DNA from: JAWKTM01 sp041399085
Lineage (GTDB): Bacteria; Planctomycetota; Planctomycetia; Pirellulales; Pirellulaceae
Assembly: GCA_041399085.1 (NCBI GenBank)
Contig: JAWKTM010000018.1
Span: 55,661 to 119,660, forward strand
Length of the DNA stretch: 64,000 bases
Reading direction: 5' to 3'
Shown: in pieces, positions 44,788 to 54,482 of the stretch
Position numbering within the stretch: position 1 is the first letter of the stretch
How the letters are laid out: every line of letters begins with the position of its first letter
The notes under the pieces: generated by a model
Seen by the model: only the letters and a program-made list of their open reading frames with translations
Database searches by the model: none
Told to the model about the DNA's origin: nothing
Position numbers and translations under genes: made by a program

Positions 44788-45816
44788 ATGCAATGTCGAC
44801 AAACGTGGCCTGCCGTGGCGTTGATGCTAATCGGAACAGCGTGCTCCGCCGCAGATCTGCCGGTCGAGATTCCGGCGGAGTTTGCGGCGCGCGACACGCT
44901 GGATATCGGCGAGGAATCCAACGAGGACGCTCGGCAGTGTTTGCAGGGGTTGGTTTGGAAGCCGCAAGCGTTCGCGGTGCGTTGCGAAGCGGGGCAGCCG
45001 GGGCGAGGCGATTTGCTGGTACGGTTTCCTTCGCCCGTGGCCAGCGGAGACGAACGCAACAATTCGGTGTCGATGGAATGGTATGTGGCTCGCGACGAGC
45101 AGCGGCGGCCGATTACCGCGCCGGCCGTCGTCGTCGTACATGAATCGGGGCGCGGCATGCAGGTCGGTCAACTCTTCGCGCGGGGCCTGCGCGTGCAAGG
45201 CTTGCACGCGTTTCTGATCCATCTGCCTGGTTATGGCGAACGCCGCTCGCCGGATAAGCGTTCGCGTGCTGAGAACATCGTGACGGCCATTCAGCAAGCG
45301 GTCGCGGACGTGCGGCGAGCTCGCGACGCGGTTGCCGCTTTGCCTGCGGTCGATTCGCGACACATTGCGTTGCAGGGAACCAGCCTCGGCGGATTCGTGT
45401 CGGCCACGGCGGCCGGTTTGGATGACGGATTCGACAGCGTGTTCATTGTGTTGGCGGGAGGCCAGCTCTACGAACTGATTCAATCCGGCGAGCGCGAAGC
45501 GGCCGAGATTCGCGAGCAGTTGGCGGCAGTCGGCATCACCGGCGAGCGACTCCGAACGCTGGCATTGCGCATCGAACCGACGCGGCTCGCCCATCGGTTG
45601 AATCCGCAACGCACGTGGCTTTTCTCAGGCAAGTACGACACGGTCGTGCCGCTGAAGAACGCGCTGGCGCTCAGCGAAGCCGCGAAGCTGGACGACGAGC
45701 ACCATATCCAGATGACGGCCGATCACTATTCGGGCATCGTGTTCCTGCCGTGGGTTCTGCCGCGCATTCACGGCTGCATTCAACAGAGTTTGACGGCGGA
45801 AGCAGTCGGCGAGTAG
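44788..45816 (+). CDS. Exported alpha/beta hydrolase
   Basis: A 342-residue protein with a signal peptide (residues 1-23; TACSAADLP could also be a weak lipobox). The hydrolase core shows the nucleophile elbow IALQGTSLGGFVSATAAG (Ser in GTSLG), an Asp in WLFSGKYDTVVPL and a late His in QMTADHYSGIVF, giving a likely Ser-Asp-His triad. AVVVVHESGRGMQVG and HAFLIHLPGYGERRS mark the central sheet and oxyanion region. It resembles the prolyl oligopeptidase/acetyl xylan esterase-like group; the substrate is unknown. The start at ATG 44788 has GGAG upstream; the longer open frame is only an extension. Confidence 0.8.
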   Translation: MQCRQTWPAVALMLIGTACSAADLPVEIPAEFAARDTLDIGEESNEDARQCLQGLVWKPQAFAVRCEAGQPGRGDLLVRFPSPVASGDERNNSVSMEWYVARDEQRRPITAPAVVVVHESGRGMQVGQLFARGLRVQGLHAFLIHLPGYGERRSPDKRSRAENIVTAIQQAVADVRRARDAVAALPAVDSRHIALQGTSLGGFVSATAAGLDDGFDSVFIVLAGGQLYELIQSGEREAAEIREQLAAVGITGERLRTLALRIEPTRLAHRLNPQRTWLFSGKYDTVVPLKNALALSEAAKLDDEHHIQMTADHYSGIVFLPWVLPRIHGCIQQSLTAEAVGE

Positions 45817-46029
45817 CCGTGCTGCGTCGATCGTCGATTTTGTGATTTTGGATGCTTGCTTCGCGAAAGAAGTGTCGCGCGAAGGCTGGGTTTGTCGTCG
45901 AATCGCGAAATCAACGCCGCTCGCCGCGTTGTGCACTGTCTGTTACGATTCACCGCTTCGTGCTCCCGCTTTCGATGGCTTTGAAACTTGCGGTTCGCGC
46001 CGAGCGCCGCCTAACGAGTGCAATCACCC

Positions 46030-48186
46030 ATGTCGATCGATAAATTTTCGCAGTGTCCTTGCGGCAGCGGTAAGAAGGTCAAATTCTGTTGCTCGAAGGA
46101 CTTGCTGCATGAGTTCGAGTCCATCTTTCGCATGATCGACGGCGATCAACGGCTGGCCGCCATTCAGTACGCGAATCGGACGCTGGAATCGCATCCGAAC
46201 GTGCCCAGCTTGGTTGCCGTCAAGGCCGAGCTGCACTTGCAGTTGAAGCAATGGCCCGAGGCGCTCGCGGCGGCCGAACGATTGAAGCAGCTCAGCCCCG
46301 ATTCGAGCCGGCCTTATGCGTTGCTGGCGATCGGCGCCGTTTCGGAAAACGAGCCGGCCAAGGCGGTCTCGCTGTTGCAAGATGCGGTCGATCGAATGAC
46401 CGACAACATCATCGACAGCTACGCGCTGAACGCGTTCGCGATGATCGGCGTGCTGTTGCAGTCGCACGGCGATTTCGTGGCGGCTCGCGGGCATCTTTCC
46501 TACTTCGTGACGATTGCATCGCGTTCGGACGAAAACGCATCGCAAGCGTTGGTGCGCTTGGACAGTTCGCCGGAAGTGCCGCTGATCGCCAAGGATTCCA
46601 TCCTGCCGCCGCCGCCGGCCGAAAACGCTCCGTGGCTACAAGCCTATCGCGACGCGATTCAGGTGCTCGGCCAAGGTCGGATGCGGGCGAGCGTGCAAGG
46701 GCTGCGAAAGCTGGTCGAGCAATATCCGAAGGAACCGGCACTGATTGCAAATTTGGCAACCGAGTTGGGTTGGCTGAACGAGACGGAGCAGTCGGCCGAG
46801 CTGTGGCGGCGATTTACGCTGCTGCCGGACTTGGATCACGAATTGGTGGTCGAGGCCGAAGCGCTAGCACAAGTGACGCTGCATCAGCCGACTTCGGATT
46901 TGGTGTTTCCCACGCGAATCACCTGCTCGTTCGATAACTTGGACGCGGTCATGGAGCGGCTGTTGTCCAGCCCGCGTGTCATTAAATCGAATGTCGATCT
47001 GAGCCAAATCGCGGAGGAAGATCAACCACCGCCCAAGGCGGTGTTCTATCTGTTAAATCGGGAACCCAAGGAGGAATTGGCCAAGCCGTTGGTTCGCGGC
47101 GATTTGCCGATCGTCCTGGGCGATGTATTGGTTTACGGCCGACAGACCGACCGCCCGGCGCGGTTGGAAGTGGATGTCACGGCGGAAGTGGATCTCGATC
47201 AGTTCATCAGCGAGCTCACGGAGATCGTCGGGGAGTTGTCCGATGTGACGCGCGAGCCCATCGAGGACGAGCCGACCACTTGGCTGTCGCGGAACCTGTA
47301 TCCGCGATGGTATGTCGGCGGTCCGCTGGAACAAAGCGAATCGAAGCAATTGTTGCAGGAGCAGTGCCGCGAGGTGTTGCTCGACAAATGGCTGCGCCAG
47401 CCGTGCTCGACGTTGAACGGCAAGTCGCCCAACGAAGCGGCGGCCGATTTCAACCTGCGTTTGCGGGTTGAGGCGATGATCTTACGGTTGGAAACCGAAG
47501 AGGCGTCGGCGATGCAGGGCTTCGATTTTAATGAAGTGCGGCGCAAGTTGGATTTGCCGACGCGAGGGCCGATCGACCCAGCGAGCGTGGATGTGCGGCG
47601 GCTGCCTTTTGTTCGCCTGGAGCGTCTGCCAGCGGACAAGTTGGACGACGAACAACTGTTGGTCGCTTTGCGTCGCACCCAATTGGTGATGGCAGTCCCG
47701 GCGCTGATGAATTTTGCCCGTGAAGCCGTGGGCCGTCCGTCGTTGGATGCGCGAATCAACAAGTTCGAGCTGTTCCGGTTGTTGGTCGAAACCGCGCCCG
47801 ACTCGGACAGCGCCATGCACTTCTTGGCCCAAGGCAAAGCGTTCGCTTCGGCAAGGAACGAGTCGCTGGCGCCGTTTCTCCTGATGGAAATGCAGATTCA
47901 CATAGCGCGGCGCGATCCGGAGTCGGTCCAGCGCGTTATGTCGCAATTGCAGTCCAAGCATTTGAACGAACCGGGCGTGGCCGAAGCGTTGTACCAGTTT
48001 CTTTACATGATCGGAGCGGTGGGTCCCGACGGACAACTGGCCCCCGAGCTGGCCAACGACCAAGCGGAGGCGACTGGCGCCGCGGCCGTCGGTTCTTCCG
48101 GCGTACTATGGACGCCGGACGGCCCGGCATCGTCTGGCGGCAGTAGTGAAGGCGGCTCGAAGCTGTGGCTGCCCGGCATGGACTAA
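46030..48186 (+). CDS. SEC-C motif protein with TPR-like repeats
   Basis: A 718-residue cytoplasmic protein that begins with a SEC-C zinc motif (CPCGSGKKVKFCC, Cys9, Cys11, Cys20, Cys21), as at the SecA C-terminus. Residues about 30-190 form tetratricopeptide-like helices (HPNVPSLVAVKAELHLQLKQ, PDSSRPYALLAIGAVSENEP). A long central region (about 250-640) is helical with no family match; its C-terminal part again looks TPR-like. The last 45 residues are a Gly/Ser-rich tail. SEC-C motifs bind zinc and can contact SecB or ribosomes. A role in protein handling is inferred. Confidence 0.8.
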   Translation: MSIDKFSQCPCGSGKKVKFCCSKDLLHEFESIFRMIDGDQRLAAIQYANRTLESHPNVPSLVAVKAELHLQLKQWPEALAAAERLKQLSPDSSRPYALLAIGAVSENEPAKAVSLLQDAVDRMTDNIIDSYALNAFAMIGVLLQSHGDFVAARGHLSYFVTIASRSDENASQALVRLDSSPEVPLIAKDSILPPPPAENAPWLQAYRDAIQVLGQGRMRASVQGLRKLVEQYPKEPALIANLATELGWLNETEQSAELWRRFTLLPDLDHELVVEAEALAQVTLHQPTSDLVFPTRITCSFDNLDAVMERLLSSPRVIKSNVDLSQIAEEDQPPPKAVFYLLNREPKEELAKPLVRGDLPIVLGDVLVYGRQTDRPARLEVDVTAEVDLDQFISELTEIVGELSDVTREPIEDEPTTWLSRNLYPRWYVGGPLEQSESKQLLQEQCREVLLDKWLRQPCSTLNGKSPNEAAADFNLRLRVEAMILRLETEEASAMQGFDFNEVRRKLDLPTRGPIDPASVDVRRLPFVRLERLPADKLDDEQLLVALRRTQLVMAVPALMNFAREAVGRPSLDARINKFELFRLLVETAPDSDSAMHFLAQGKAFASARNESLAPFLLMEMQIHIARRDPESVQRVMSQLQSKHLNEPGVAEALYQFLYMIGAVGPDGQLAPELANDQAEATGAAAVGSSGVLWTPDGPASSGGSSEGGSKLWLPGMD

Positions 48187-48218
48187 TCGCGATGGACTAA
48201 TCGCGGCGGATGCAAGCG

Positions 48219-49310
48219 ATGCCCGACGATGATCGTTTCATGCGAACCGCCCTGGAATTGGCGGCTCGCGGACAAGGCTTGGTCGAACCGAATCCGATGG
48301 TCGGCTGCGTGCTTGTGCAAGACGGCCAGATCGTGGGGCAAGGTTGGCACCGACGGTTCGGTGGACCCCATGCAGAAGTCGAGGCGCTGCGCGACGCCGG
48401 GGCGAACGCGGCCGGCGCGACGATGTATGTGACGCTGGAACCATGTTGCCATCACGGAAAGACGCCGCCTTGCACTGACGCGGTCATCGACGCCGGAGTG
48501 CGACGCGTGGTGGTCGCCATGACCGATCCCTTTCCACAAGTTGCCGGCGGCGGCCTCGAGCGACTCAAACAAGCGAACATCGAAATCCACACGGGCGTGC
48601 TCGAGTCCGAAGCTCAGCGATTGAATGATCCTTATCTTTGCCTGCTCAAATATCACCGGCCTTGGGTGATTGCAAAATGGGCCATGACGTTGGATGGCAA
48701 AATCGCCACTTGGTCGCAAGACAGCAAGTGGATTTCCAACGAGCGGTCGCGAGCCGTGGTGCATCAACTGCGAGGCCGTGTCGACGCGATCATTGTCGGG
48801 CGAGGCACCGTTGAAGCGGACGACCCGCAATTGACAGCGCGTCCGCCCGGACCGCGAGTCGCGACGCGCGTGGTCTGCGACCGGCAAGCCAGTCTGCCAA
48901 TCGGATCGAATCTGGTGCGTTCCGCTCGGGAGACGCCGGTGATGCTTTGGACGGGACCAAGTGCGTTGCCCAGCCGATGCCAATCGCTGAGCGACGCAGG
49001 CTGCGAAGTGGCCCGAGCTTCGTCGGACGAACATGTGGCCGGACTTCGCGAATTGCTTGCCGAACTCGGCTCACGTCGCATGACCAACGTGCTAGTCGAG
49101 GGGGGAGCCAAGCTGCTCGGAACCTTTCTCGAAGCGGACCTTATCGACGAAGTCCATGTCTTCGTCGCGCCAAAACTCATCGGCGGTGGGCAATCCGCGA
49201 CGACTGGCCGTGGCGTCGAATTCATCGCCGATGCGACGCGCTTGGACCACGTGCGTTCGACCAACTTGGACGGCGACCTACATATCTCGGGACGCGTTGT
49301 TCGACGATAA
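48219..49310 (+). CDS. ribD: Bifunctional riboflavin biosynthesis deaminase/reductase
   Basis: A 363-residue enzyme for the second and third steps of riboflavin synthesis: deamination of diaminohydroxyphosphoribosylamino-pyrimidine, then NADPH-dependent reduction of the ribose. The N-terminal cytidine-deaminase-like domain (residues 1-145) has the zinc site HAE at about 51-53 and PCCHHGKTPPC at about 75-85. The C-terminal reductase (150-360) has AMTLDGKIATWSQDSKWISN, VDAIIVGRGTVEADDPQLTA and NVLVEGGAKLLGTFLE. An upstream in-frame ATG at 48210 is possible; I prefer 48219 because a GGCGGA lies 8 nt ahead. It follows the SEC-C gene by 32 bp and may be co-transcribed. Confidence 0.93.
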   Translation: MPDDDRFMRTALELAARGQGLVEPNPMVGCVLVQDGQIVGQGWHRRFGGPHAEVEALRDAGANAAGATMYVTLEPCCHHGKTPPCTDAVIDAGVRRVVVAMTDPFPQVAGGGLERLKQANIEIHTGVLESEAQRLNDPYLCLLKYHRPWVIAKWAMTLDGKIATWSQDSKWISNERSRAVVHQLRGRVDAIIVGRGTVEADDPQLTARPPGPRVATRVVCDRQASLPIGSNLVRSARETPVMLWTGPSALPSRCQSLSDAGCEVARASSDEHVAGLRELLAELGSRRMTNVLVEGGAKLLGTFLEADLIDEVHVFVAPKLIGGGQSATTGRGVEFIADATRLDHVRSTNLDGDLHISGRVVRR

Positions 49311-49519
49311 GCCCCGTTCGGCTTTCCACCGTGTCGCCCACGAGCGGGCGATCTCCGTTGTCGCCAGCTCGATTGCCCACGAAAACTCCAGATCAACGAT
49401 CGCCGTTGGGTCACTAACACACGTCCGCCAAAACCGCTACACTCTCCCCGTTCTGCCAGAACGACGCAGTTTAACTTCTGGCGAATCTCCCAGCATCTCT
49501 AGCTTGAAAAGGAGAGAGT

Positions 49520-50773
49520 ATGGCGACTGACCAGCTCTTGGATCGCGCCCGCTGTCGGGCAATAGTCTTCGTGGCGATTTTAATGTCCGCGATCAGCAGC
49601 GGCGCCTATGCGGCGAATTCTTCGGGCGAGTCGAAATCTGAGCCTTTTCGGCTGATGTCGGCGGCCAAGGATCGGCAATTTCGGGCGATGCTGCCGCCTG
49701 TCGAAGACGCCGAAATGCAACGGACGTTGGCGGATCCCGCCTTGATCCTCTACACGGATGCCGAGATTACCCCGGCGTTTCAGGATTGGGGCTCGGGTTT
49801 GCCGGGGATTCATTCGGTGATGTACAACATCTCGGCCAACGGCACGGAACCTTTCGGCAACGGGAATCGGGAATTTCCCTGGAACGTCGCAGGCGGAACG
49901 CATCGCACGACGAATGTCACCACGTTTCGATTCCTTCGTCTGCCCCAGGACGAGCAGGGTAAGACGCTGCCGATCGTCTGGTATCGATCTTCGCAAGCCG
50001 ACGATCGCCAGACTGGATATTCCTGGATCTACCCGGTCGGCACGCTGTTCTGCGAAGTGCTGATGATGCGTGGGCCAGATGGCAAGCAGTATGTGTTCGA
50101 GCTTCGCGTGCGTTCGCGCGAGCAAAGCGCGTGGAAGGTCGACCTATATCGTCCGTTCCGCAATCCAGAGCAGTTGGCCAACCGCATTCGTGAACTGCGG
50201 CCGCAATGGGAATCGACTCCCGCTTTGACCAAGCTGGTCGCTCATCTCGAATCTGAACCGACGATGAAGCGTCACACGCTGGCTGATAACCACCCGCACG
50301 TGGCGTTTCGTGCGACGGCTGGCGTCGACGAATTGCCCGCCGTCGGCGACGACGAACTCGTGCGAGAATTGCTGACCGGCACGACCTTCCAATCCGTGCT
50401 GGGCGACGCCTGGCGGGCCGACCAACAGGGCGTGCGAGCGTTCGCGCCGACCACTTCGGCCGCGTTTCACATCGTTCCGGCCCGCTACGACGCCGGATTT
50501 CTGGAGAACGACAGCCGCTCGTGCATGCGCTGCCACGACACGGCGAATCAACACGTCAATCGCTTCGACTTCGGCCGCGATTGGTACGGCCACATTCGCG
50601 GCAGCGACGGCATCTTCTCATTCCATCCGTTCGATCCCAGTTGCATCAGCCACAACGGGTTCGGCGTCGGTGTGCGGATGAATTCACGGCTGGAACAAGC
50701 GGGTCTGCTCGCGCCGTATAACGCCACTCAGCATCCGGTCGCCAAATATCAGCGGATACCGAAGCTGTTCTGA
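49520..50773 (+). CDS. Exported CxxCH-containing protein of unknown function
   Basis: A 417-residue protein with a signal peptide (residues 14-32, ISSGAYAAN). It has one heme-c motif, SRSCMRCHDTANQH (about residue 336), with a nearby Met/His-rich C-terminus. The remainder (FPWNVAGGTHRTTNVTTFRF, SWIYPVGTLFCEVLMMRGPD, ADNHPHVAFRATAGVDELPA) is predicted beta-rich and resembles no named family; similar single-heme proteins occur in planctomycetes. An AAAGGAGAG site 5 nt before the ATG makes the start secure. It is probably a periplasmic redox or sensing protein. It precedes a Ser/Thr kinase on the same strand. Confidence 0.7.
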   Translation: MATDQLLDRARCRAIVFVAILMSAISSGAYAANSSGESKSEPFRLMSAAKDRQFRAMLPPVEDAEMQRTLADPALILYTDAEITPAFQDWGSGLPGIHSVMYNISANGTEPFGNGNREFPWNVAGGTHRTTNVTTFRFLRLPQDEQGKTLPIVWYRSSQADDRQTGYSWIYPVGTLFCEVLMMRGPDGKQYVFELRVRSREQSAWKVDLYRPFRNPEQLANRIRELRPQWESTPALTKLVAHLESEPTMKRHTLADNHPHVAFRATAGVDELPAVGDDELVRELLTGTTFQSVLGDAWRADQQGVRAFAPTTSAAFHIVPARYDAGFLENDSRSCMRCHDTANQHVNRFDFGRDWYGHIRGSDGIFSFHPFDPSCISHNGFGVGVRMNSRLEQAGLLAPYNATQHPVAKYQRIPKLF

Positions 50774-50943
50774 ACCGCTTCGGCCGCGGACGCTCGATAT
50801 GTCAAGAGTCCTTGGCCTTGTTGTCAATGCCGCGGGCTCGCTCCATACTGGGATGCGAGTCCGTGGCCTCCGTGGCGGAGCCAAACGAATGCCGCCACTC
50901 GGCCGCTGCTTCCATCCGCAGCCAAATATCCCACCGGCCGAGC

Positions 50944-52503
50944 ATGTCCACACCTTCGCTTCCCGCCGCCGACACAAAACCCGATCCCGATCTGTCGGGC
51001 CGGACGCTGGGCGATTATCAGATGCTGCGACGTCTGGGGCGTGGTGGAATGGCCGATGTGTATTTGGCCGAACAGAAATCGCTGCGTCGCCAAGTTGCCT
51101 TTAAGGTGCTGAAGCGCAGCTTGGCCGACGACGAATCTTACGTCCGTCGGTTTCATCGCGAAGCCCAAGCGGCCGCGGCGTTGGTGCATGCCAACATCGT
51201 GCAGATTCACGAAGTCGGCTTTCTGGACGGAGTCCATTTCATCGCCCAAGAGTACGTCTCGGGGCAAAATTTGCGTCAGATTTTATCGCGGCGTGGTCCG
51301 ATCACGGCGCCGGTCGCCGCGAAGGTGATGCGCCAAGTGGCTTCGGCTCTGCAAAAGGCCGGCGAACAAGGCATTATTCACCGCGATATCAAACCCGAAA
51401 ACATCATGCTGTCGGCCGATCATGAGGTGAAGGTCGCCGACTTCGGGCTCGCTCACGTGGCGACCGATTCCCGCGGACTGAATCTGACGCAAGTCGGACT
51501 GACGATGGGAACGCCGCTGTACATGAGTCCCGAGCAGGTCGAAGGCAAGCCGGTCGACCCGCGCAGCGACATCTACTCGTTCGGCGTCACCTGCTACCAC
51601 ATGCTGTCCGGGCGACCGCCATTCGAAGCCGAAACGGCGCTCGGCGTGGCGGTCCAGCATTTGAAAAAAGAGCCGGTGCGGCTGGAAACCTTAAGGCCCG
51701 ACATACCCGAAGGGCTTTGCCAGATCGTTCACAAGATGCTGGCCAAGGAGCCGGAGCAGCGGTACCAGCGAGCCAGTGAGTTGATCCGCGATTTGCGCGC
51801 CTTGCGAATCGAAGGCAACGACGACGATTGGCCAGCCGACATGGAGAACTGGCCAACCGAACCCGGCACAACGCCCGGACAACTCGCGGCGACGCAACAG
51901 TTGGCCGCACTTATGCAGCAAGAGACGCAACAACGTTCACGGCGTTGGCCAGCAATCCTCGTCGCGTCGCTCATGGTCGTTGTCGCGGTAATGCTAGGGG
52001 CGTTGTTGGCTTGGATCACTCGCCCCGAACCTTTGTTAAGCCAAACAACTCCGGCGGCTCTCGCCGTGACGAAGCTTGATTCGTCCCAAGCCCAGTATTA
52101 CCACGCCATCGGCCGCAACACGGAAGAAGCGTGGTTGAGCGTCGCGAAGTATTTTCCGCCGACCGCCGAACCGCGAATTATCAACGAACGCTATGCCCTG
52201 CTGGCGAAATTGCGTTTGGCCGAATTCTATTCCGATCAAAACCGGCTCGCGGAAGCGAACAAAGCCTATAACGAAGTCATCAACTATGAGACGTCAGACC
52301 GCCAATACGAAGCGTTCGCCTTGGCCCAACAAGCCAGTTTGTTAGAGCGTCGCGGCGATCACGATGCCGCGCTCGCCAAGCTTCAACACCTCGGCACATC
52401 GGTCATGCCGACCTTGGACGAGCGTTACCGCCAGCAAGTGTTGCAACAATTGGACAGCGGTCTACGACCTAATCTCGAAGCGATGCTGGCCGCACGAGAT
52501 TGA
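50944..52503 (+). CDS. Transmembrane Ser/Thr protein kinase (PknB-like)
   Basis: A 519-residue kinase. Residues about 23-290 are the catalytic domain: GRGGMADVY at 32-40, Lys54 (VAFKVLK), HRDIKPENIM at 146-155, DFG at 166-168, GTPLYMSPEQVEG at 189-201 and the usual DIYSFGVTCYHML. A transmembrane helix lies at about 336-358 (AILVASLMVVVAVMLGALLA). The outer C-terminal 150 residues look like tetratricopeptide-type helices (QNRLAEANKAYNEVINYETS), possibly a protein- or ligand-binding sensor. The longer frame from 50812 overlaps the previous region and lacks a ribosome site; the ATG at 50944 gives a conventional N-terminus. The upstream CxxCH gene ends 170 bp earlier. Confidence 0.9.
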   Translation: MSTPSLPAADTKPDPDLSGRTLGDYQMLRRLGRGGMADVYLAEQKSLRRQVAFKVLKRSLADDESYVRRFHREAQAAAALVHANIVQIHEVGFLDGVHFIAQEYVSGQNLRQILSRRGPITAPVAAKVMRQVASALQKAGEQGIIHRDIKPENIMLSADHEVKVADFGLAHVATDSRGLNLTQVGLTMGTPLYMSPEQVEGKPVDPRSDIYSFGVTCYHMLSGRPPFEAETALGVAVQHLKKEPVRLETLRPDIPEGLCQIVHKMLAKEPEQRYQRASELIRDLRALRIEGNDDDWPADMENWPTEPGTTPGQLAATQQLAALMQQETQQRSRRWPAILVASLMVVVAVMLGALLAWITRPEPLLSQTTPAALAVTKLDSSQAQYYHAIGRNTEEAWLSVAKYFPPTAEPRIINERYALLAKLRLAEFYSDQNRLAEANKAYNEVINYETSDRQYEAFALAQQASLLERRGDHDAALAKLQHLGTSVMPTLDERYRQQVLQQLDSGLRPNLEAMLAARD

Positions 52504-52540
52504 ACGCATCCACGTCCGGTACGATTTGGTCCGAAATAAC

Positions 52541-52630
52541 TTCCCGATCTGTCATTTAACCGCGTGCCCAACGAGCCGCGCGCAATTTCCGATCTGTCGT
52601 TTAACCGCGTGCCCAACGGGCCGCGCGCAA
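52541..52630. repeat. 45-bp direct tandem repeat, two copies
   Basis: TTCCCGATCTGTCATTTAAC, then CGCGTGCCCAACGAGCCGCG and CGCAA, occurs at 52541-52585 and again with three substitutions at 52586-52630. It separates the convergent kinase and symporter genes. A reverse-complement echo (CCAATGGGCACG) follows at 52642-52653. Confidence 0.65.
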
Positions 52631-52699
52631 TGCCGCTCGCCCCAATGGGCACGTGGTCAAACAAAGAACTCGTTTTGGTACCATTCCTCCGGATCACCT

Positions 52700-54436
52700 C
52701 TACCAAAACAAGAAAAAGATCACATAGATGCAAAGCGCCATTAGCAGCGCCGCATAGATTCGGGGATCTGCCCACACCGGAATGTCACCCGCAAACGGGT
52801 GCTCGCGCAATTCAGGCAACTCCTCGCTGCTCCGTGCCAACCACCCTTCGTGCTCAACTTCCAAGATCGGCTCGGCTCGGTCATGCGCCACGCCTCGCTG
52901 GATGATTTTCGTCCAGACAAGATGAGCTACTAACATGGCGCCGGTTGTTATCAATAGCGACCATCCAAACGCCGCCCAATGATCGGTCAGCCATCGCGGG
53001 ACTTGGTCGACCTCGGGCAGCCAGGATATCTTCCGCGACTCGCGGCAGTAGAGAGCAAACATCCCATAGGCCGAACCGCACAAGAGCCCGATGATCCCAC
53101 TGCGACGGTGAATCCGAGTCATCGCCCCCAATACGTACATCGTAAACAGAGGCGTGACAAACACCGGGATCAACGTTACAAAGGCGTCGATCATGTTTCG
53201 CTGCATGAGAATAAACGGGAGATAGATGAATCCACTCAGCAGCACAATCACGGTCGCGATTCGCCCCACGATCACATAATGATGATCTTCGCGACCACGC
53301 ACCAACAATCGGGCGTAGATGTCGCGAGTAAAAATGGCTGACAGTGCCGACCCCATCGAGTCGAACGTGCTAATCGCCGCCGCAACCACACCAGCTACGA
53401 CGAGGCCCTTCAGTCCCACGCCCAAAAACTCGCGAGCCAATTGCGGATAGAGAGAATCAGGATGATCCAACTGTTCCGTTCCCGGCAACACTCGCCCCAT
53501 GACTCCCATACAAGCGCAAGCAATCATCAATGGCAGACTGAGCGCGACGCCCACCGTCGCCGCCATTTTCATGTCCCATAACGATCGGGCTCCCATCAAT
53601 CGCATCGTCTGGGTATGATTAACCGTCCAGTACCCGCATCCGACGATCGTCCATCCCATAATGACGACGTAGGGCGCCAGGTCCGTCGTCTGCCCATTCC
53701 AGGAAACAAGGTATGGCGATTCGGACGAGCCGCCGTTGAATCGTCCCAGATGAACCAAGTCCGTAAAGTGGGTTCCTTCGCTCGCGTCGCGCGCGGCCAG
53801 TTTTTGCAGCGTGCCGCTCCAACCACCAGCGGCTTGCCAGAGAGTCACGAAAATGACCACGCTGCCGACCATCATCACCACGCTCTGCAAGGCGTCGGTC
53901 CAGACAACTGACTTCAACCCACCCCAAGCCGTATAAATCCCCGAACATATCACGATTGCGACGATTAGCGCCCAAGATGTGGTTGCGTCGACAATGTTCA
54001 ATCCGGTCAACAAAAGATGGACCGACAAGATTATCAGGCCTAACATGCTGCTGCGATATTGCAATTGAATCAGTGCGCTCAACACACGAGTTGCCGGACC
54101 AAAGCGAGCCTCCAGATACTCGGCATTGGTATAGAAGCCAGCTCGATACATGGCCGGCACAATATAGAACGAGGCCAAAATGCCTCCCAGGGCGCTCCCG
54201 GTGGCATAGACTGTGAGCAGGTGCAGCCCTTCCGTATACGTCTTTCCCGTGACGGAAACAAGGTCCGCGTTATCTACATTGGTGGCGAACATCGACAGCC
54301 CGATTGCCCACCATGGCAACGCTCGCCGACCAAGAAACCAATCGCTGCTGCTACTGGTGCCGCGAGCCAGATAGAAGCCGTAACCGATGATCGCTCCGTT
54401 CAGCAACAATACGATCATCCAGTCGACGGCATGCAT
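52700..54436 (-). CDS. Sodium:solute symporter family transporter
   Basis: A 578-residue inner-membrane protein of the SSS family, which couples sodium entry to uptake of sugars, amino acids, vitamins or organic acids. About 13-14 helices are predicted. Family features include NGAIIGYGFYLARG at the N-terminus, LPWWAIGLSMFATNVDNADL, TAWGGLKSVVWTDALQSVVM and AGVVAAAISTFDSMGSALSA, the latter two being the usual sugar-cation motif region. It is the last gene of a minus-strand operon; a 46-bp gap separates it from the PLP enzyme. The substrate is probably that of the operon's molybdenum hydroxylase or aldolase-like enzyme, which is inference. Confidence 0.88.
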   Translation of the reverse strand: MHAVDWMIVLLLNGAIIGYGFYLARGTSSSSDWFLGRRALPWWAIGLSMFATNVDNADLVSVTGKTYTEGLHLLTVYATGSALGGILASFYIVPAMYRAGFYTNAEYLEARFGPATRVLSALIQLQYRSSMLGLIILSVHLLLTGLNIVDATTSWALIVAIVICSGIYTAWGGLKSVVWTDALQSVVMMVGSVVIFVTLWQAAGGWSGTLQKLAARDASEGTHFTDLVHLGRFNGGSSESPYLVSWNGQTTDLAPYVVIMGWTIVGCGYWTVNHTQTMRLMGARSLWDMKMAATVGVALSLPLMIACACMGVMGRVLPGTEQLDHPDSLYPQLAREFLGVGLKGLVVAGVVAAAISTFDSMGSALSAIFTRDIYARLLVRGREDHHYVIVGRIATVIVLLSGFIYLPFILMQRNMIDAFVTLIPVFVTPLFTMYVLGAMTRIHRRSGIIGLLCGSAYGMFALYCRESRKISWLPEVDQVPRWLTDHWAAFGWSLLITTGAMLVAHLVWTKIIQRGVAHDRAEPILEVEHEGWLARSSEELPELREHPFAGDIPVWADPRIYAALLMALCIYVIFFLFW

Positions 54437-54482
54437 CGAGTCGTCCTCGGAGCGGTTGTTAACTCACGAACCCCGGTCGCTG

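Noticed and set aside
52673..52708. Bidirectional terminator (TTTTGGTA and TACCAAAA)
   Set aside because: Weak AT-rich stem with a 20-nt loop that overlaps the symporter stop; not convincing.
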